DNA from: CALIZF01 sp046292445
Lineage (GTDB): Bacteria > Pseudomonadota > Alphaproteobacteria > Rhodobacterales > Rhodobacteraceae
Length of the DNA: 53,821 nt
Assembly: GCA_046292445.1 (NCBI GenBank)
Contig: JBKBQT010000023.1
Span: forward strand, 1 to 53,821
Direction: 5' to 3'
In this document: piece after piece, positions 6,559-14,911 of the stretch
How the letters are laid out: every line of letters begins with the position of its first letter
Numbering within the stretch: position 1 is the first letter of the stretch
Notes under the pieces: generated by a model
Database searches by the model: none
Told to the model about the DNA's origin: nothing
Seen by the model: the letters and a program-made list of their open reading frames with translations, nothing else
Translations under genes and position numbers: made by a program

Positions 6559-7097
6559 CACGCGACCTCGATCACGTCGGACGGGCCGGGGGTGGCGCCG
6601 GGGCGGAACCCCATGCCCTTGGTCGCCCGCGACCAGCGCCGCGCCAGCGCGACAAGGTGCAGCGCCGCCGCCGCAGCACCGCCGCCCTTGTCCTGCCCGG
6701 CCGGATCGGCCCGAACCGCGGCCTGATCGCGGTTCTCCACCGTCAGGATCCCGTTGCCGATGCACCCGCCCTGCAGCCCCAGCAGCATGAGCGCGTGCGA
6801 GCTGTCGTTGCACACCGTGTCGTAATGCGTCGTCTCGCCCCGGATCACGCAGCCGAGCGCAACGAACCCGTCGTAGTTCGCCATCCGCATCGCCATCGCC
6901 ACCGCCTGCGGCACCTCGAGCGCGCCGGGCACCTCGACCACCTCGGCCTCGGCCCCCGCCCGCGCCGCCACCGCCCGCGCGCCGGCCACGAGATTGTCGG
7001 CGATGTCGCGGTAATAGGGCGCAACGACGAAAAGCAGCTTCACCGGCCGCTCGAAGGTCGGCAGCGGCAGGGCATGGTGGGTTTCGGCGATGGCCAT
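6558..7097 (-). CDS. ribH: 6,7-dimethyl-8-ribityllumazine synthase
   Basis: A 179-residue lumazine synthase, which condenses the pyrimidine intermediate with dihydroxybutanone phosphate in the penultimate riboflavin step. Typical motifs are present: VVAPYYRDIADNLVAGA, EVPGALEVPQAV, ALGCVIRGETTHYD with the catalytic His, and GILTVENRDQA. The C-terminus (RRWSRATKGMGFRPGATPGPSDVIEVA) is longer than in the minimal 154-residue enzymes. The ATG at 7097 (MAIAETHH) has AAGGA 9 bases upstream and is preferred to the longer open frame. It is four bases past the ribBX stop and overlaps nusB, so it sits within one operon. Confidence 0.96.
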   Translation of the reverse strand: MAIAETHHALPLPTFERPVKLLFVVAPYYRDIADNLVAGARAVAARAGAEAEVVEVPGALEVPQAVAMAMRMANYDGFVALGCVIRGETTHYDTVCNDSSHALMLLGLQGGCIGNGILTVENRDQAAVRADPAGQDKGGGAAAAALHLVALARRWSRATKGMGFRPGATPGPSDVIEVA

Positions 7098-7101
7098 GGG
7101 A

Positions 7102-8208
7102 TCAGTCCTTCGGGATGGGGCGGGTGCCGACGATGGCGAGGTCATAGGCCTCGAGCCCGACGACCTTCGGCGCGGCCGAGTTGGTCACGAGGATGATGCG
7201 CGACAGGCCGAGCGCCGAGAGAATCTGCGCCCCCACCCCGTATTGCCGCAGCGTCGCCGGCGAGGCCTCGTCGCCCTGCACCAGCTTCATCGTCAGATCG
7301 CGCAGCAGCACCACCACCCCGCGCCCCTCGGCCGCGATCAGCCGCATCGCCGCGGGCAGTTCGGGCGCGCCCGCCCGGCCGATGCCGAGCACGTCGTGCA
7401 GCGGCTCGAGCGCATGCATCCGCACCAGCACCGGATCGGGCGTGGTGATGTCGCCCTTGCTCAGCACGACATGTTCGGCACCCTGCAACTCGTCCACGAA
7501 GGTGCGCATCAGCCAGTCGCCGCCATGCGCCGAGGCCACGCGCGCAACCCGGGTTTCCTTCACCAGATTGTCGTGCCGCCGGCGATAGGCGATCAGGTCG
7601 CTGATCGTGCCGATCCGAAGGCCGTGCCGCTGGGCGAAGGCGACGAGGTCGGGCAGCCGGGCCATGGATCCGTCCTCGTTCATGATCTCGCAGATCACGC
7701 CCGAAGGGTTGAGCCCGGCCAGCCGCGCCACATCCACCGCCGCCTCGGTATGGCCCGCCCGCACCAGAACGCCGCCGTCGCGGGCGCGCAGGGGAAAGAC
7801 ATGGCCGGGGGTGGCGATATCGGCCGCGCCGCGCGTCGGGTCGATGGCGACGCTGATGGTGCGGGCGCGGTCATGGGCCGAGATGCCGGTCGTCACCCCT
7901 TCGCGCGCCTCGATCGACAGGGTGAAGGCGGTTTCGTGCCGGCTGGAGTTCTTGGGGCTCATCAGCGGCAGGCCGAGCGCGTCGATCCGTGCGCCGGGCA
8001 GCGCCAGGCAGATCAGTCCGCGCCCGTGCATCGCCATGAAGTTGATCGCCTGCGGCGTGGCCATCTGTGCCGGGATGACGAGATCGCCCTCGTTCTCGCG
8101 GTCCTCGTGATCGACGAGGATGAACATGCGCCCGTTGCGCGCATCCTCGATGATGTCCTCGACCGACGAGATGGCATCGCTGTAGTCGGTCCGGTCGGTC
8201 TCGGTCAT
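7102..8208 (-). CDS. ribB: 3,4-dihydroxy-2-butanone-4-phosphate synthase with degenerate GTP cyclohydrolase II-like domain (RibBX type)
   Basis: A 368-residue protein. The N-terminal ~205 residues are a complete RibB domain converting ribulose 5-phosphate to dihydroxybutanone phosphate, with the acidic metal/substrate motif LVDHEDRENEGDLV, then MAMHGRGLICLAL and HTEAAVDVARLAG. The C-terminal half aligns with GTP cyclohydrolase II (YGVGAQILSALGLSRIILVTN), but the zinc-binding cysteine block is gone: where RibA has C...C.C the protein reads HALEPLHDVLGIGRAG. This half therefore probably lacks cyclohydrolase activity, matching the RibBX class described in proteobacteria. A separate ribA must exist elsewhere. 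The ATG at 8208 has GGGGAG upstream. The first gene of the ribBX-ribH-nusB group. Confidence 0.92.
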   Translation of the reverse strand: MTETDRTDYSDAISSVEDIIEDARNGRMFILVDHEDRENEGDLVIPAQMATPQAINFMAMHGRGLICLALPGARIDALGLPLMSPKNSSRHETAFTLSIEAREGVTTGISAHDRARTISVAIDPTRGAADIATPGHVFPLRARDGGVLVRAGHTEAAVDVARLAGLNPSGVICEIMNEDGSMARLPDLVAFAQRHGLRIGTISDLIAYRRRHDNLVKETRVARVASAHGGDWLMRTFVDELQGAEHVVLSKGDITTPDPVLVRMHALEPLHDVLGIGRAGAPELPAAMRLIAAEGRGVVVLLRDLTMKLVQGDEASPATLRQYGVGAQILSALGLSRIILVTNSAAPKVVGLEAYDLAIVGTRPIPKD

Positions 8209-8296
8209 CGGCGGCGCTCCCCTCACGTGCGGGGCACTTAGCGCGGGCGGTCGGCGAAGGCCAGAGGGGCCGCGGGCCGCAGCCGCGCCGGGCGGG

Positions 8297-9316
8297 TCAG
8301 CCGCGCCGCGCCCGCCGCACGAGCACCAGCCCGCCGAGCGCCCCGATCAGCAGGAACCCGGCCGCCGGGAGCGGCACCGGCGCCGCCGCCTGCGTGCGGA
8401 ACACATCGGCGACAATGGCATGCGCGCGCCCGTTCGGATGCACATCGTCGAAGAACAGCCGGCCGGCCGTCGCCTGATCGCAGACCTGCGGCTGACCGAA
8501 CAGCGCAGCGGCCTCGGCGCTCGGGAACACGCAGGGCAGATCGACGTCGAGGAACCCGAACCGCCCCGGATCGGCGATGAACCCCGCGAGGATGCCGAAA
8601 AGGTCGATCTCGACCACCCCATACCCCTCGCCGCGCAGATCGCCGGCGATCGCGGCAAGCTGCGCGTTGAAGCTGACGGCGGCCAGCGTGCCCAGCGGCG
8701 CGACCCCGGCCGGGGCAAGCTTTGCCAGCAGCGGAGTCGTTCCGAGATCGGGCAGCGACCAGAGCACGAAATCCTTGAAGCCGAGCGCGCCGAGCGCCCG
8801 CAGGTCGGCCCCGACGCTGGCCGCAACGCCCGCCGCCGCGCCGGCGATCGCGGCGACCGGATCCGGCGCGGCCGCGGCATTGCGCACCGCCGCGAACATG
8901 TCGTTGGCCCCGACCAGCAGCGACAGGACCGGCTTGGGCCCCATCAGGCCGCGCAGGGCATCCCCGACGAACGGCGCCGCGAACTGGCCGATCTGCAGGT
9001 CGAGATCGGGAATTCCGTCGCTGTCGGCCACCGCCTTGGCGCCGCCGACGGCAAGGTTGACGACCGGCTTGCCGCGCGCGGCAAAGTCCTGCGCGACATA
9101 CTCCGCCCAGACCGGCCCGTCGGAAAAGCGCCCCTCGAAATAGGGCGGCGAGGCCGGGATCGTGTTCCGGCTCAGCTCATAGAGATTGCCCGGATCGCTC
9201 AGGCTGTCGCCGAGCACGAAAAGGCTCGAATAGATGCTTGCCGCCGGCGCCGCGTGACCGGGCGCGGACGATATCCAGACGGTCGCGGCGACCAGCAGAA
9301 TCCCGTGTTTGAACAT
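8297..9316 (-). CDS. SGNH/GDSL hydrolase with VPLPA-type C-terminal sorting tail
   Basis: A 339-residue exported esterase/lipase-like protein. A signal peptide (cut near GHA-AP) is followed by the GDSL block FVLGDSLSDPGN with the nucleophile Ser, block III VGANDMF and the catalytic Asp-His pair in FFDDVHPNGRAH near the C-terminus. The last ~27 residues (VPLPAAGFLLIGALGGLVLVRRARR) match the VPLPA-CTERM pattern: a short motif, one transmembrane helix and a basic tail, thought to be processed by an exosortase-type enzyme. The family resembles thermolabile-hemolysin/phospholipase-like secreted lipases, but the substrate is unknown. The ATG at 9316 has GGAGGAAAG upstream. It sits between ribE and ribBX on the same strand, which is odd for a secreted enzyme. 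Confidence 0.88.
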   Translation of the reverse strand: MFKHGILLVAATVWISSAPGHAAPAASIYSSLFVLGDSLSDPGNLYELSRNTIPASPPYFEGRFSDGPVWAEYVAQDFAARGKPVVNLAVGGAKAVADSDGIPDLDLQIGQFAAPFVGDALRGLMGPKPVLSLLVGANDMFAAVRNAAAAPDPVAAIAGAAAGVAASVGADLRALGALGFKDFVLWSLPDLGTTPLLAKLAPAGVAPLGTLAAVSFNAQLAAIAGDLRGEGYGVVEIDLFGILAGFIADPGRFGFLDVDLPCVFPSAEAAALFGQPQVCDQATAGRLFFDDVHPNGRAHAIVADVFRTQAAAPVPLPAAGFLLIGALGGLVLVRRARRG

Positions 9317-9481
9317 CGCTTTCCTCCCCCAAGGAATTTTGCGGCAACCGGGCAGCGGCGGCCGGTCTCACGCCCGAAGGGTTTCACGCGCAGGGCCGCG
9401 GCGCAACGTTGTTTCGCCGCGGCCGGGCGCGGTTGACGCAAGGTCAGTCGCGCCCGCGGACCGGATGAGCACGCGCCCCGA

Positions 9482-10084
9482 TCAGGCCGCGGCCCAGTCC
9501 CGCAGCCGCGCGACATAGCGCGCCATCGTGTCGATCTCGAGGTTCACCGCATCGCCGGGCGCGACACTGCCCCATGTCGTGACCGCCTGCGTATGCGGGA
9601 TCAGGTTGACGCCGAAATCCGCGCCCTCGACCGCGTTGACCGTCAGCGACGTGCCGTTGAGCGCGACCGATCCCTTGGGCGCGATGAACCCGGCCAGATG
9701 CGCCGGGGCGCGGAAGGTCACGCGCAGGCTCGCCCCCTCGGGCGCAACGCCGATCACCGTCGCCAGACCGTCCACATGGCCCGACACGATATGCCCGCCC
9801 AGCTCGTCCCCCACCCGCAGCGCGCGCTCGAGGTTGACCCGCCGGCCGGGGCGCCAGGTTCCGGCCGTGGTCAGCGCCACCGTCTCGGCCGAGATCTGCA
9901 CATCGAACCACGGGCGCGGATCGGTGCCGAGCGCGATCACCGTCAGGCACACGCCATCGCAGGCGATCGAGGCACCGATGTCGATGCGCGCAACGTCATA
10001 GCCCGTGGCGATGCGCGCGCGCAGATCGCCCGCCAATTCGGTTTCCAGAACCTCGCCGATGTCGGTGACGATGCCGGTGAACAT
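9482..10084 (-). CDS. ribE: Riboflavin synthase, alpha chain
   Basis: A 200-residue enzyme that dismutates two dimethyl-ribityllumazine molecules to riboflavin. It shows the duplicated lumazine-binding barrel: repeat one begins MFTGIVTDIGEV with IGASIACDGVCLTV, and repeat two begins around GGHIVSGHVDGLATV with GSVALNGTSLTVNAV and the C-terminal NLIPHTQAVTTWG. Length is normal. The ATG at 10084 is the clear family start with GGAGGG upstream. It is separated from ribD by the oppositely oriented capsule genes, so it needs its own promoter. I looked for an FMN riboswitch upstream and saw none. Confidence 0.97.
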   Translation of the reverse strand: MFTGIVTDIGEVLETELAGDLRARIATGYDVARIDIGASIACDGVCLTVIALGTDPRPWFDVQISAETVALTTAGTWRPGRRVNLERALRVGDELGGHIVSGHVDGLATVIGVAPEGASLRVTFRAPAHLAGFIAPKGSVALNGTSLTVNAVEGADFGVNLIPHTQAVTTWGSVAPGDAVNLEIDTMARYVARLRDWAAA

Positions 10085-10240
10085 GGGGCGCCCTCCTGTG
10101 ATCCCCCCGACCTAGCTTCGAGGCGGCAGGGCTGCAAGGGCAGCGCCCGGCGCGGCCACAAATGTGCCCGGATCGTGCAGGAGACTGTTAAGGAAACAGC
10201 GCCAGACTCGCCCCGATCCGATTTCGTCCAGGCCCCCGCC

Positions 10241-11554
10241 ATGACACGCCCGCCCCCCAGCCCCGACACGACCCCAGGCCACGGGCGCCGGTTCCTGATG
10301 CTCCAGGGGCCGCACGGGCCGTTCTTCGCCGCGCTCGCCGCGATGCTGCGGGCAGCCGGCGCGGCGGTCTGGCGCGTCGGGTTCAACCGCGGCGATGAGG
10401 CGTTCTGGCCCGATGCGGCCTCCTACTTCCCCTATCGCGGCCGCGCCGACACCTGGCCGGCGGCCTGCGCCGACCTTCTGGCCCGGCACGCGATCACCGA
10501 TATCGTGCTTTACGGCGATACAAGGCCGGTCCACGCCGCCGCCGTCGCGCTCGCCCGCGACCGCGGGATCACCGTCCATGTGTTCGAGGAAGGCTATCTG
10601 CGCCCGCATTGGGTGACCTACGAACGCGGCGGAACGAACGGCCATTCGCGGCTGATGACAACCCCGCTGGCCGAGATGCGCGCCGCGCTCGCCGCCTCGG
10701 ACCCGGACCTGCCGGACGCACCCGCCCGCTGGGGCGACATGCGCCAGCATGTGTTCTACGGCGCGCTCTACCACCTCTTCGTGCTGGTGGGGAACGGCAG
10801 CTATCGCAACTTCCGCCCGCACCGGGCGCTGACGGTGGCGCAGGAGGCCGCGCTGTATGTGCGGCGGCTGATCCTGATGCCGGTCCACCGGATCGAACGC
10901 TTCGTCGCCACGCAGCGCATCCGGCGCGGCGGCTTTCCCTATCATCTGGTGCTCCTGCAACTGGAACACGACGCCAGTTTCCAGATGCATTCGCCGTTCA
11001 CCACGATGACGCAGTTCCTCGACGTCGTCGTGCAGGGCTTTGCGGCCGGCGCCCCGGCGCATCATCACCTCGTCTTCAAGGCCCATCCGCTCGAGGACGG
11101 GCGGGTTGCGCTCCGGCGCATGGTGCGCCGGCTGGCGCAGGCGGCCGGGGTCGCCCACCGGGTGCATTTCGTGCGCGGCGGCAAGCTCGCCGGCCTTCTG
11201 AACCATGCGCGCACGGCCGTCACGGTCAATTCCACCGCAGCGCAGCAGGTGCTCTGGCGCGGCCTGCCGCTCAAGGTCTTCGGCCGCGCGGTCTATGCCA
11301 AGGCCGAGTTCGTGTCGGCCCAGCCGCTGGCGGAATTCTTCGCCCGCCCGACGCGCCCCGACAGCCGCGCCTATCGCGACTTCCGCGCCTATCTGCTGGA
11401 GACGAGCCAGGTCGCGGGCGGCTTCTATTCCGCCCGCGGGCGGCGCGAGCTTCTGCGGCAGGTGGTGGACATGATGCTCGCGCCCGAGGATCCCTATGAT
11501 GCCCTGCGCTCGGGAAACGCGGCCCCGCGGCAACAGTTGCGGTTGGTCACATAG
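10241..11554 (+). CDS. kpsS: KpsS-like capsule polysaccharide Kdo-transferase/export protein
   Basis: A 437-residue protein of the KpsS/LipB capsule family, cytoplasmic enzymes now known to add Kdo to the phospholipid anchor of group 2-type capsules. Family signatures: FLMLQGPHGPFF near the N-terminus, DIVLYGDTRPVHAAAV, VFEEGYLRPHWVTYERGG, LQLEHDASFQMHSPF, HHLVFKAHPLEDG and TAVTVNSTAAQQVLWRGLPLKVFG. The ATG at 10241 is chosen because the frame upstream lies opposite ribE; its ribosome binding site is weak. It leads a three-gene plus-strand cassette with a Wza-like lipoprotein and KpsC. The inner-membrane ABC exporter (kpsMT) is not in this window. Confidence 0.88.
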   Translation: MTRPPPSPDTTPGHGRRFLMLQGPHGPFFAALAAMLRAAGAAVWRVGFNRGDEAFWPDAASYFPYRGRADTWPAACADLLARHAITDIVLYGDTRPVHAAAVALARDRGITVHVFEEGYLRPHWVTYERGGTNGHSRLMTTPLAEMRAALAASDPDLPDAPARWGDMRQHVFYGALYHLFVLVGNGSYRNFRPHRALTVAQEAALYVRRLILMPVHRIERFVATQRIRRGGFPYHLVLLQLEHDASFQMHSPFTTMTQFLDVVVQGFAAGAPAHHHLVFKAHPLEDGRVALRRMVRRLAQAAGVAHRVHFVRGGKLAGLLNHARTAVTVNSTAAQQVLWRGLPLKVFGRAVYAKAEFVSAQPLAEFFARPTRPDSRAYRDFRAYLLETSQVAGGFYSARGRRELLRQVVDMMLAPEDPYDALRSGNAAPRQQLRLVT

Positions 11555-11639
11555 GCCAAGGGCTTATCACGCCGCCGTTTCTGCGCTAGTCTGCCTCGCA
11601 AAAACCAGAACCGAGGCACTCCAGAGCAGGAGCCCGACC

Positions 11640-12773
11640 GTGACCAAGACCTTCCACCGCGGCGCACGCGCCGTGGCGATCCTTGCCGCCCTGTCGATCG
11701 CGGCATCCTGCGGCCTGCCGCGCACCGGCCCGAACAAGCGCGAGATCTTCGCCGGCTCGGTCCTCCAACAGGGCGATGCCTTCGTGGTGACGGTGAACGA
11801 CCGCGTGACACGGGCGACCGCCGTCGTCCCGGCGCTCGGGTTCTCCTCGGCCTTCCGCAACGCCGGGCTGATCGGGTCGGACATCATCAGCCCGGGCGAC
11901 GTGCTCGCCATCCAGGTGTTCGAGAACGTGCGGGACGAGCCGCTCTTGTCCACCGCGGGCGAGCGCGTCTCGGTGCTCGAGGAGGTGCAGGTCGACGGGC
12001 AGGGCTTTGTCTTCATCCCCTATGCCGGGCGGCTCAAGGCCGGCGGGCAGACGGTCGAGGGGCTGCGCAGCGCCATCGCCCGCGCGCTCGACGCCCAGAC
12101 CCCCGACCCCCAGGTGCGCGTGAGCCGCGTGGCCGGCGACGGCGCGACGGTCAGCGTTTCGGGCGGGGTCGGCGGCCAGGGCGTCTATCCGATCGAGCGG
12201 TCCACCCGGACGCTCACGGCGATGATCGCCCGCGCCGGGGGGGTGGCGATCCAGCCCGAGGTGGCGCTGGTGCGCGTCACCCGCGGCGGGCAGACCGGCC
12301 AGATCTGGCTGCAGGACCTGTGGGACAACCCCGCGCTCGACATCGCGCTGCGGCCCGGCGACCGGATCGTGGTCGAGCAGGACCGCCGCGCCTTCGTCGC
12401 GCTCGGCGCGACCGGCACGCAGACGCGGGTGCCCTTCGACACCCAGACGCTGAGCGCGATCGAGGCGATCGCGCAGGTCGGCGGGCTCAACACCAACTTC
12501 GCCGATCCGACGGGTGTGTTCGTGTTCCGCAACGAGCCGGCCGAGATCGCCAACCTCGTGCTCGCGCGCGACGATCTGCGCGGCGATCAGCGGTTCGTCT
12601 ATGTGCTCGACCTCACGCAGCCGACGGGGATGTTCCAGGCGCGCGATTTCGTGATCCGCGACGGCGACACGGTCTATGTGACCGAGGCGCCGTTCACCCA
12701 GTTCCAGAAGGTGCTGTCGGCGATCACCGGCACCACCGCCGCGGCCGGGTCGATCTCGACTCTGGCGCGCTGA
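11640..12773 (+). CDS. Polysaccharide export outer-membrane lipoprotein (Wza/KpsD-like)
   Basis: A 377-residue lipoprotein, close in length to E. coli Wza. The signal sequence ends in a lipobox (LSIAASC, Cys near residue 24). A Poly_export domain follows (SPGDVLAIQVFENV...VDGQGFVFIPYAGRLKAGGQTVEGLRSAI), then two SLBB-like ligand domains (GVYPIERSTRTLTAMIARAGG; VPFDTQTLSAIEAIAQVGG) and a C-terminal segment with FVIRDGDTVYVTEAP. Such proteins form the outer-membrane channel for capsule or exopolysaccharide. The start is a GTG at 11640 with AGGAG seven bases upstream; this places the lipobox correctly, and the upstream open frame overlaps kpsS. Five bases separate it from kpsC, so the two are probably co-translated. 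Confidence 0.9.
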   Translation: MTKTFHRGARAVAILAALSIAASCGLPRTGPNKREIFAGSVLQQGDAFVVTVNDRVTRATAVVPALGFSSAFRNAGLIGSDIISPGDVLAIQVFENVRDEPLLSTAGERVSVLEEVQVDGQGFVFIPYAGRLKAGGQTVEGLRSAIARALDAQTPDPQVRVSRVAGDGATVSVSGGVGGQGVYPIERSTRTLTAMIARAGGVAIQPEVALVRVTRGGQTGQIWLQDLWDNPALDIALRPGDRIVVEQDRRAFVALGATGTQTRVPFDTQTLSAIEAIAQVGGLNTNFADPTGVFVFRNEPAEIANLVLARDDLRGDQRFVYVLDLTQPTGMFQARDFVIRDGDTVYVTEAPFTQFQKVLSAITGTTAAAGSISTLAR

Positions 12774-12778
12774 CGGGC

Positions 12779-14821
12779 GTGCCGGCGCCCAGCCGTCCCG
12801 AAGGGCCGCCTCGGCGGCTCTTCTGCTTTGCGGGGGGCCTGCTCCGCGGGCGGGTGCGGCGCATCCTGACGCTGGCGGGCCTGCCGCCGGTGCTCGGCCG
12901 GCCGGGGCCCGATGACCCGGTCGGCGTCTGGGGGCGCAGCCCGCTGGCCGCGCGCGGCGAGCGCATCGCGGCGGCGCGCGGCGCGCGGCTGGTGCGGATC
13001 GAGGATGCCTTCCTGCGCTCGGTTCGCCCCGGCCGGGCGGGCGATCCGCCGCTCGGCCTTCTGATCGACCGCACCGGCGGGGTGCATTTCGACGCCGATG
13101 CGCCCTCGGCGCTCGAGACGCTGCTTGCCCGCCATCCGCTCGACGATACCGCGCTGCTCGACCGCGCGCGGACGGGCATGGCGCGGATCGCGCATCTGAA
13201 GCTGTCGAAATACAACCAGCACGATCCGGCGGCGCCGCCGCCCGAGCCGGGCTATGTCCTTGTCATCGACCAGACGCGGGGCGATGCCTCGGTGCGCCAC
13301 GGCGGGCCGCGGGGGCAGGACGGGGCGGGAATGTTCAGGGTCATGCTGGGCGCGGCGCTGGAGGAACATCCCCATGCCCGCATCCTGATCCGCAGCCATC
13401 CCGAAACCGCCGCCGGCCTGCGGGACGGGCATTACGGCCCTGCCGATGCGGGCGGGCGGGTGGCCCTGCTCGCGGCGCCGCTCGCCCCGCAGGCCGCGCT
13501 CGAGGGCGCCGTCGCGGTCTATACCCTTTCGTCGCAGATGGGGTTCGAGGCGATCCTTGCCGGCCATCGCCCGGTGGTGTTCGGCCGCCCCTTCTATGCC
13601 GGCTGGGGCCTGACCGACGACCGCGCGGGGCCGCTTGCGCGCCGCGGGCGCCGGCTGACGCGGGCGCAGCTTTTCGCCGCGGCGATGATCCTCGCCCCGA
13701 CCTGGTACGACCCCTGCCGCGACCGGCTCTGTTCCTTCGAGGCGGCGCTCGACCAGCTCGAGGCCGAGACCCGCGCCTGGCGCGAGGACGGGCGCGGCCA
13801 TGTCGCGGCCGGCGCGCGGCTGTGGAAGCGCGGGCCGCTGCAGGCCTTCTACGGCCGGCACCGCCGCTTGCGCTTCGCGCCGACCGGGGCGGCAGCGGTG
13901 CGCCGGGCGGCGGCGGCGGGCCGCGACGTGCTCGTCTGGGGCACGACGCCCTTCCCCGCCCCCGCCCCGGTGCAGGTGCGCCGGATCGAGGACGGGTTCC
14001 TGCGCTCGGCCGGCCTCGGGGCAAGGCTCGTCCCACCCTTGAGCCTCGTGGCCGATGCCCGCGGCATCTATTTCGATCCCGCGGGCGAGAGCGACCTCGA
14101 GGCGCTGATCGCCGCCGGCCCGCCGCCGGGGGGCGAGGCGCGGGCGGCGCGGCTGGTGGCGGCGCTGATCGCGGCGGGGGTGACGAAATACAACCTCAGC
14201 GGCCCGGCCCCGGCCCTGCCCGGGGCGCTGACGGGCCGCCGCCGGGTCCTCGTGCCCGGGCAGGTCGAGAACGACGCCTCGATCCTGCGCGGCGCCGGCG
14301 CCGTTCGCACCAACCGCGCGCTGCTCGAGGCGGTGCGCGCCGCCAACCCCGAGGCCGCGATCCTCTGGAAGCCGCACCCGGATGTCGAGGCCGGGCTGCG
14401 CCCCGGCGCGGTCGGCGACGTGGCGGGGCTGGCGGATGCGACGCTCGGCGGGGTCGATGCGCTGGCCGCGCTGGCGCTTGCCGATGCGGTCTGGACGATG
14501 ACCTCGACCCTCGGGTTCGAGGCGCTGCTGCGGGGCATCCCGGTCACGTGCCTCGGCGCGCCCTTTTACGCCGGATGGGGCCTGACCACGGACCTCGGCC
14601 CGGTGCCGGCGCGGCGGACCGCGCGGCCGACCCTCGCCGCCTTTGCCCATGCCGCGCTCATCGCCTATCCGCGCTATCGCGATCCGGTCAGCGGCCTGCC
14701 CTGCCCGCCCGAGGTCGCGGTCGAGCGGCTGGCCGCGGGCACGGCGGCGCAGGGGCCCGGGCTGCGGCTTCTGGCCAAGGCGCAGGGGCTCGCCGCGAGC
14801 ATCGGCATCGCCTGGCGATAG
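12779..14821 (+). CDS. kpsC: KpsC-like capsule polysaccharide beta-Kdo transferase
   Basis: A 680-residue protein built from two related halves, as KpsC is: RLVRIEDAFLRSV...GLLIDRTGGVHFDA in the first and VRRIEDGFLRSAG...LSLVADARGIYFDP in the second. Each half continues with YNQ/YNL, an RVLVPGQVENDAS- or VLVIDQTRGDAS-type motif, a HPETAAG/HPDVEAG motif and a FYAGWGLT end. KpsC adds the beta-Kdo linker that joins capsule polysaccharide to lysophosphatidylglycerol, acting with KpsS. The start is not certain: the frame is open well upstream, inside the lipoprotein gene. GTG 12779 is preferred because it gives the family length and a five-base gap. The internal repeat is normal for the family. 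Confidence 0.9.
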   Translation: MPAPSRPEGPPRRLFCFAGGLLRGRVRRILTLAGLPPVLGRPGPDDPVGVWGRSPLAARGERIAAARGARLVRIEDAFLRSVRPGRAGDPPLGLLIDRTGGVHFDADAPSALETLLARHPLDDTALLDRARTGMARIAHLKLSKYNQHDPAAPPPEPGYVLVIDQTRGDASVRHGGPRGQDGAGMFRVMLGAALEEHPHARILIRSHPETAAGLRDGHYGPADAGGRVALLAAPLAPQAALEGAVAVYTLSSQMGFEAILAGHRPVVFGRPFYAGWGLTDDRAGPLARRGRRLTRAQLFAAAMILAPTWYDPCRDRLCSFEAALDQLEAETRAWREDGRGHVAAGARLWKRGPLQAFYGRHRRLRFAPTGAAAVRRAAAAGRDVLVWGTTPFPAPAPVQVRRIEDGFLRSAGLGARLVPPLSLVADARGIYFDPAGESDLEALIAAGPPPGGEARAARLVAALIAAGVTKYNLSGPAPALPGALTGRRRVLVPGQVENDASILRGAGAVRTNRALLEAVRAANPEAAILWKPHPDVEAGLRPGAVGDVAGLADATLGGVDALAALALADAVWTMTSTLGFEALLRGIPVTCLGAPFYAGWGLTTDLGPVPARRTARPTLAAFAHAALIAYPRYRDPVSGLPCPPEVAVERLAAGTAAQGPGLRLLAKAQGLAASIGIAWR

Positions 14822-14873
14822 GCGCGCGGCGGGCCATTCCGCCACCCTCGGCCCGGCGGCGCTCCCCCCCGCC

Positions 14874-14900
14874 CCCCCCGAGGATCTTTCAGGGCATGAG
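14874..14900 (+). repeat. Gene-end motif copy (GAGGATCTTT type), past kpsC
   Basis: CCCCCCGAGGATCTTT followed by CAGGGCATGAG, 53 bases downstream of the kpsC stop and in the same direction. It is a diverged member of the motif family also seen at 17855, 25187, 31967, 39257 and 39325 (consensus GGATATTT...GAAG). Confidence 0.45.
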
Positions 14901-14911
14901 ACGGGCCGCCG

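Noticed and set aside
10181..10200. CTGTT-N5-AACAG with a TTAA upstream of kpsS as a second CtrA site
   Set aside because: Only one TTAA is present and the base seven positions on does not start another; the arms are short. Too weak to call.
9317..10240. FMN riboswitch near the riboflavin genes
   Set aside because: I looked for the conserved AGGG...GAAATTCCC-type core upstream of ribE, ribBX and ribD and did not see it.
12779..14821. kpsC as an accidental fusion of two genes
   Set aside because: The two related halves are the normal KpsC architecture and the total length is that of the family.
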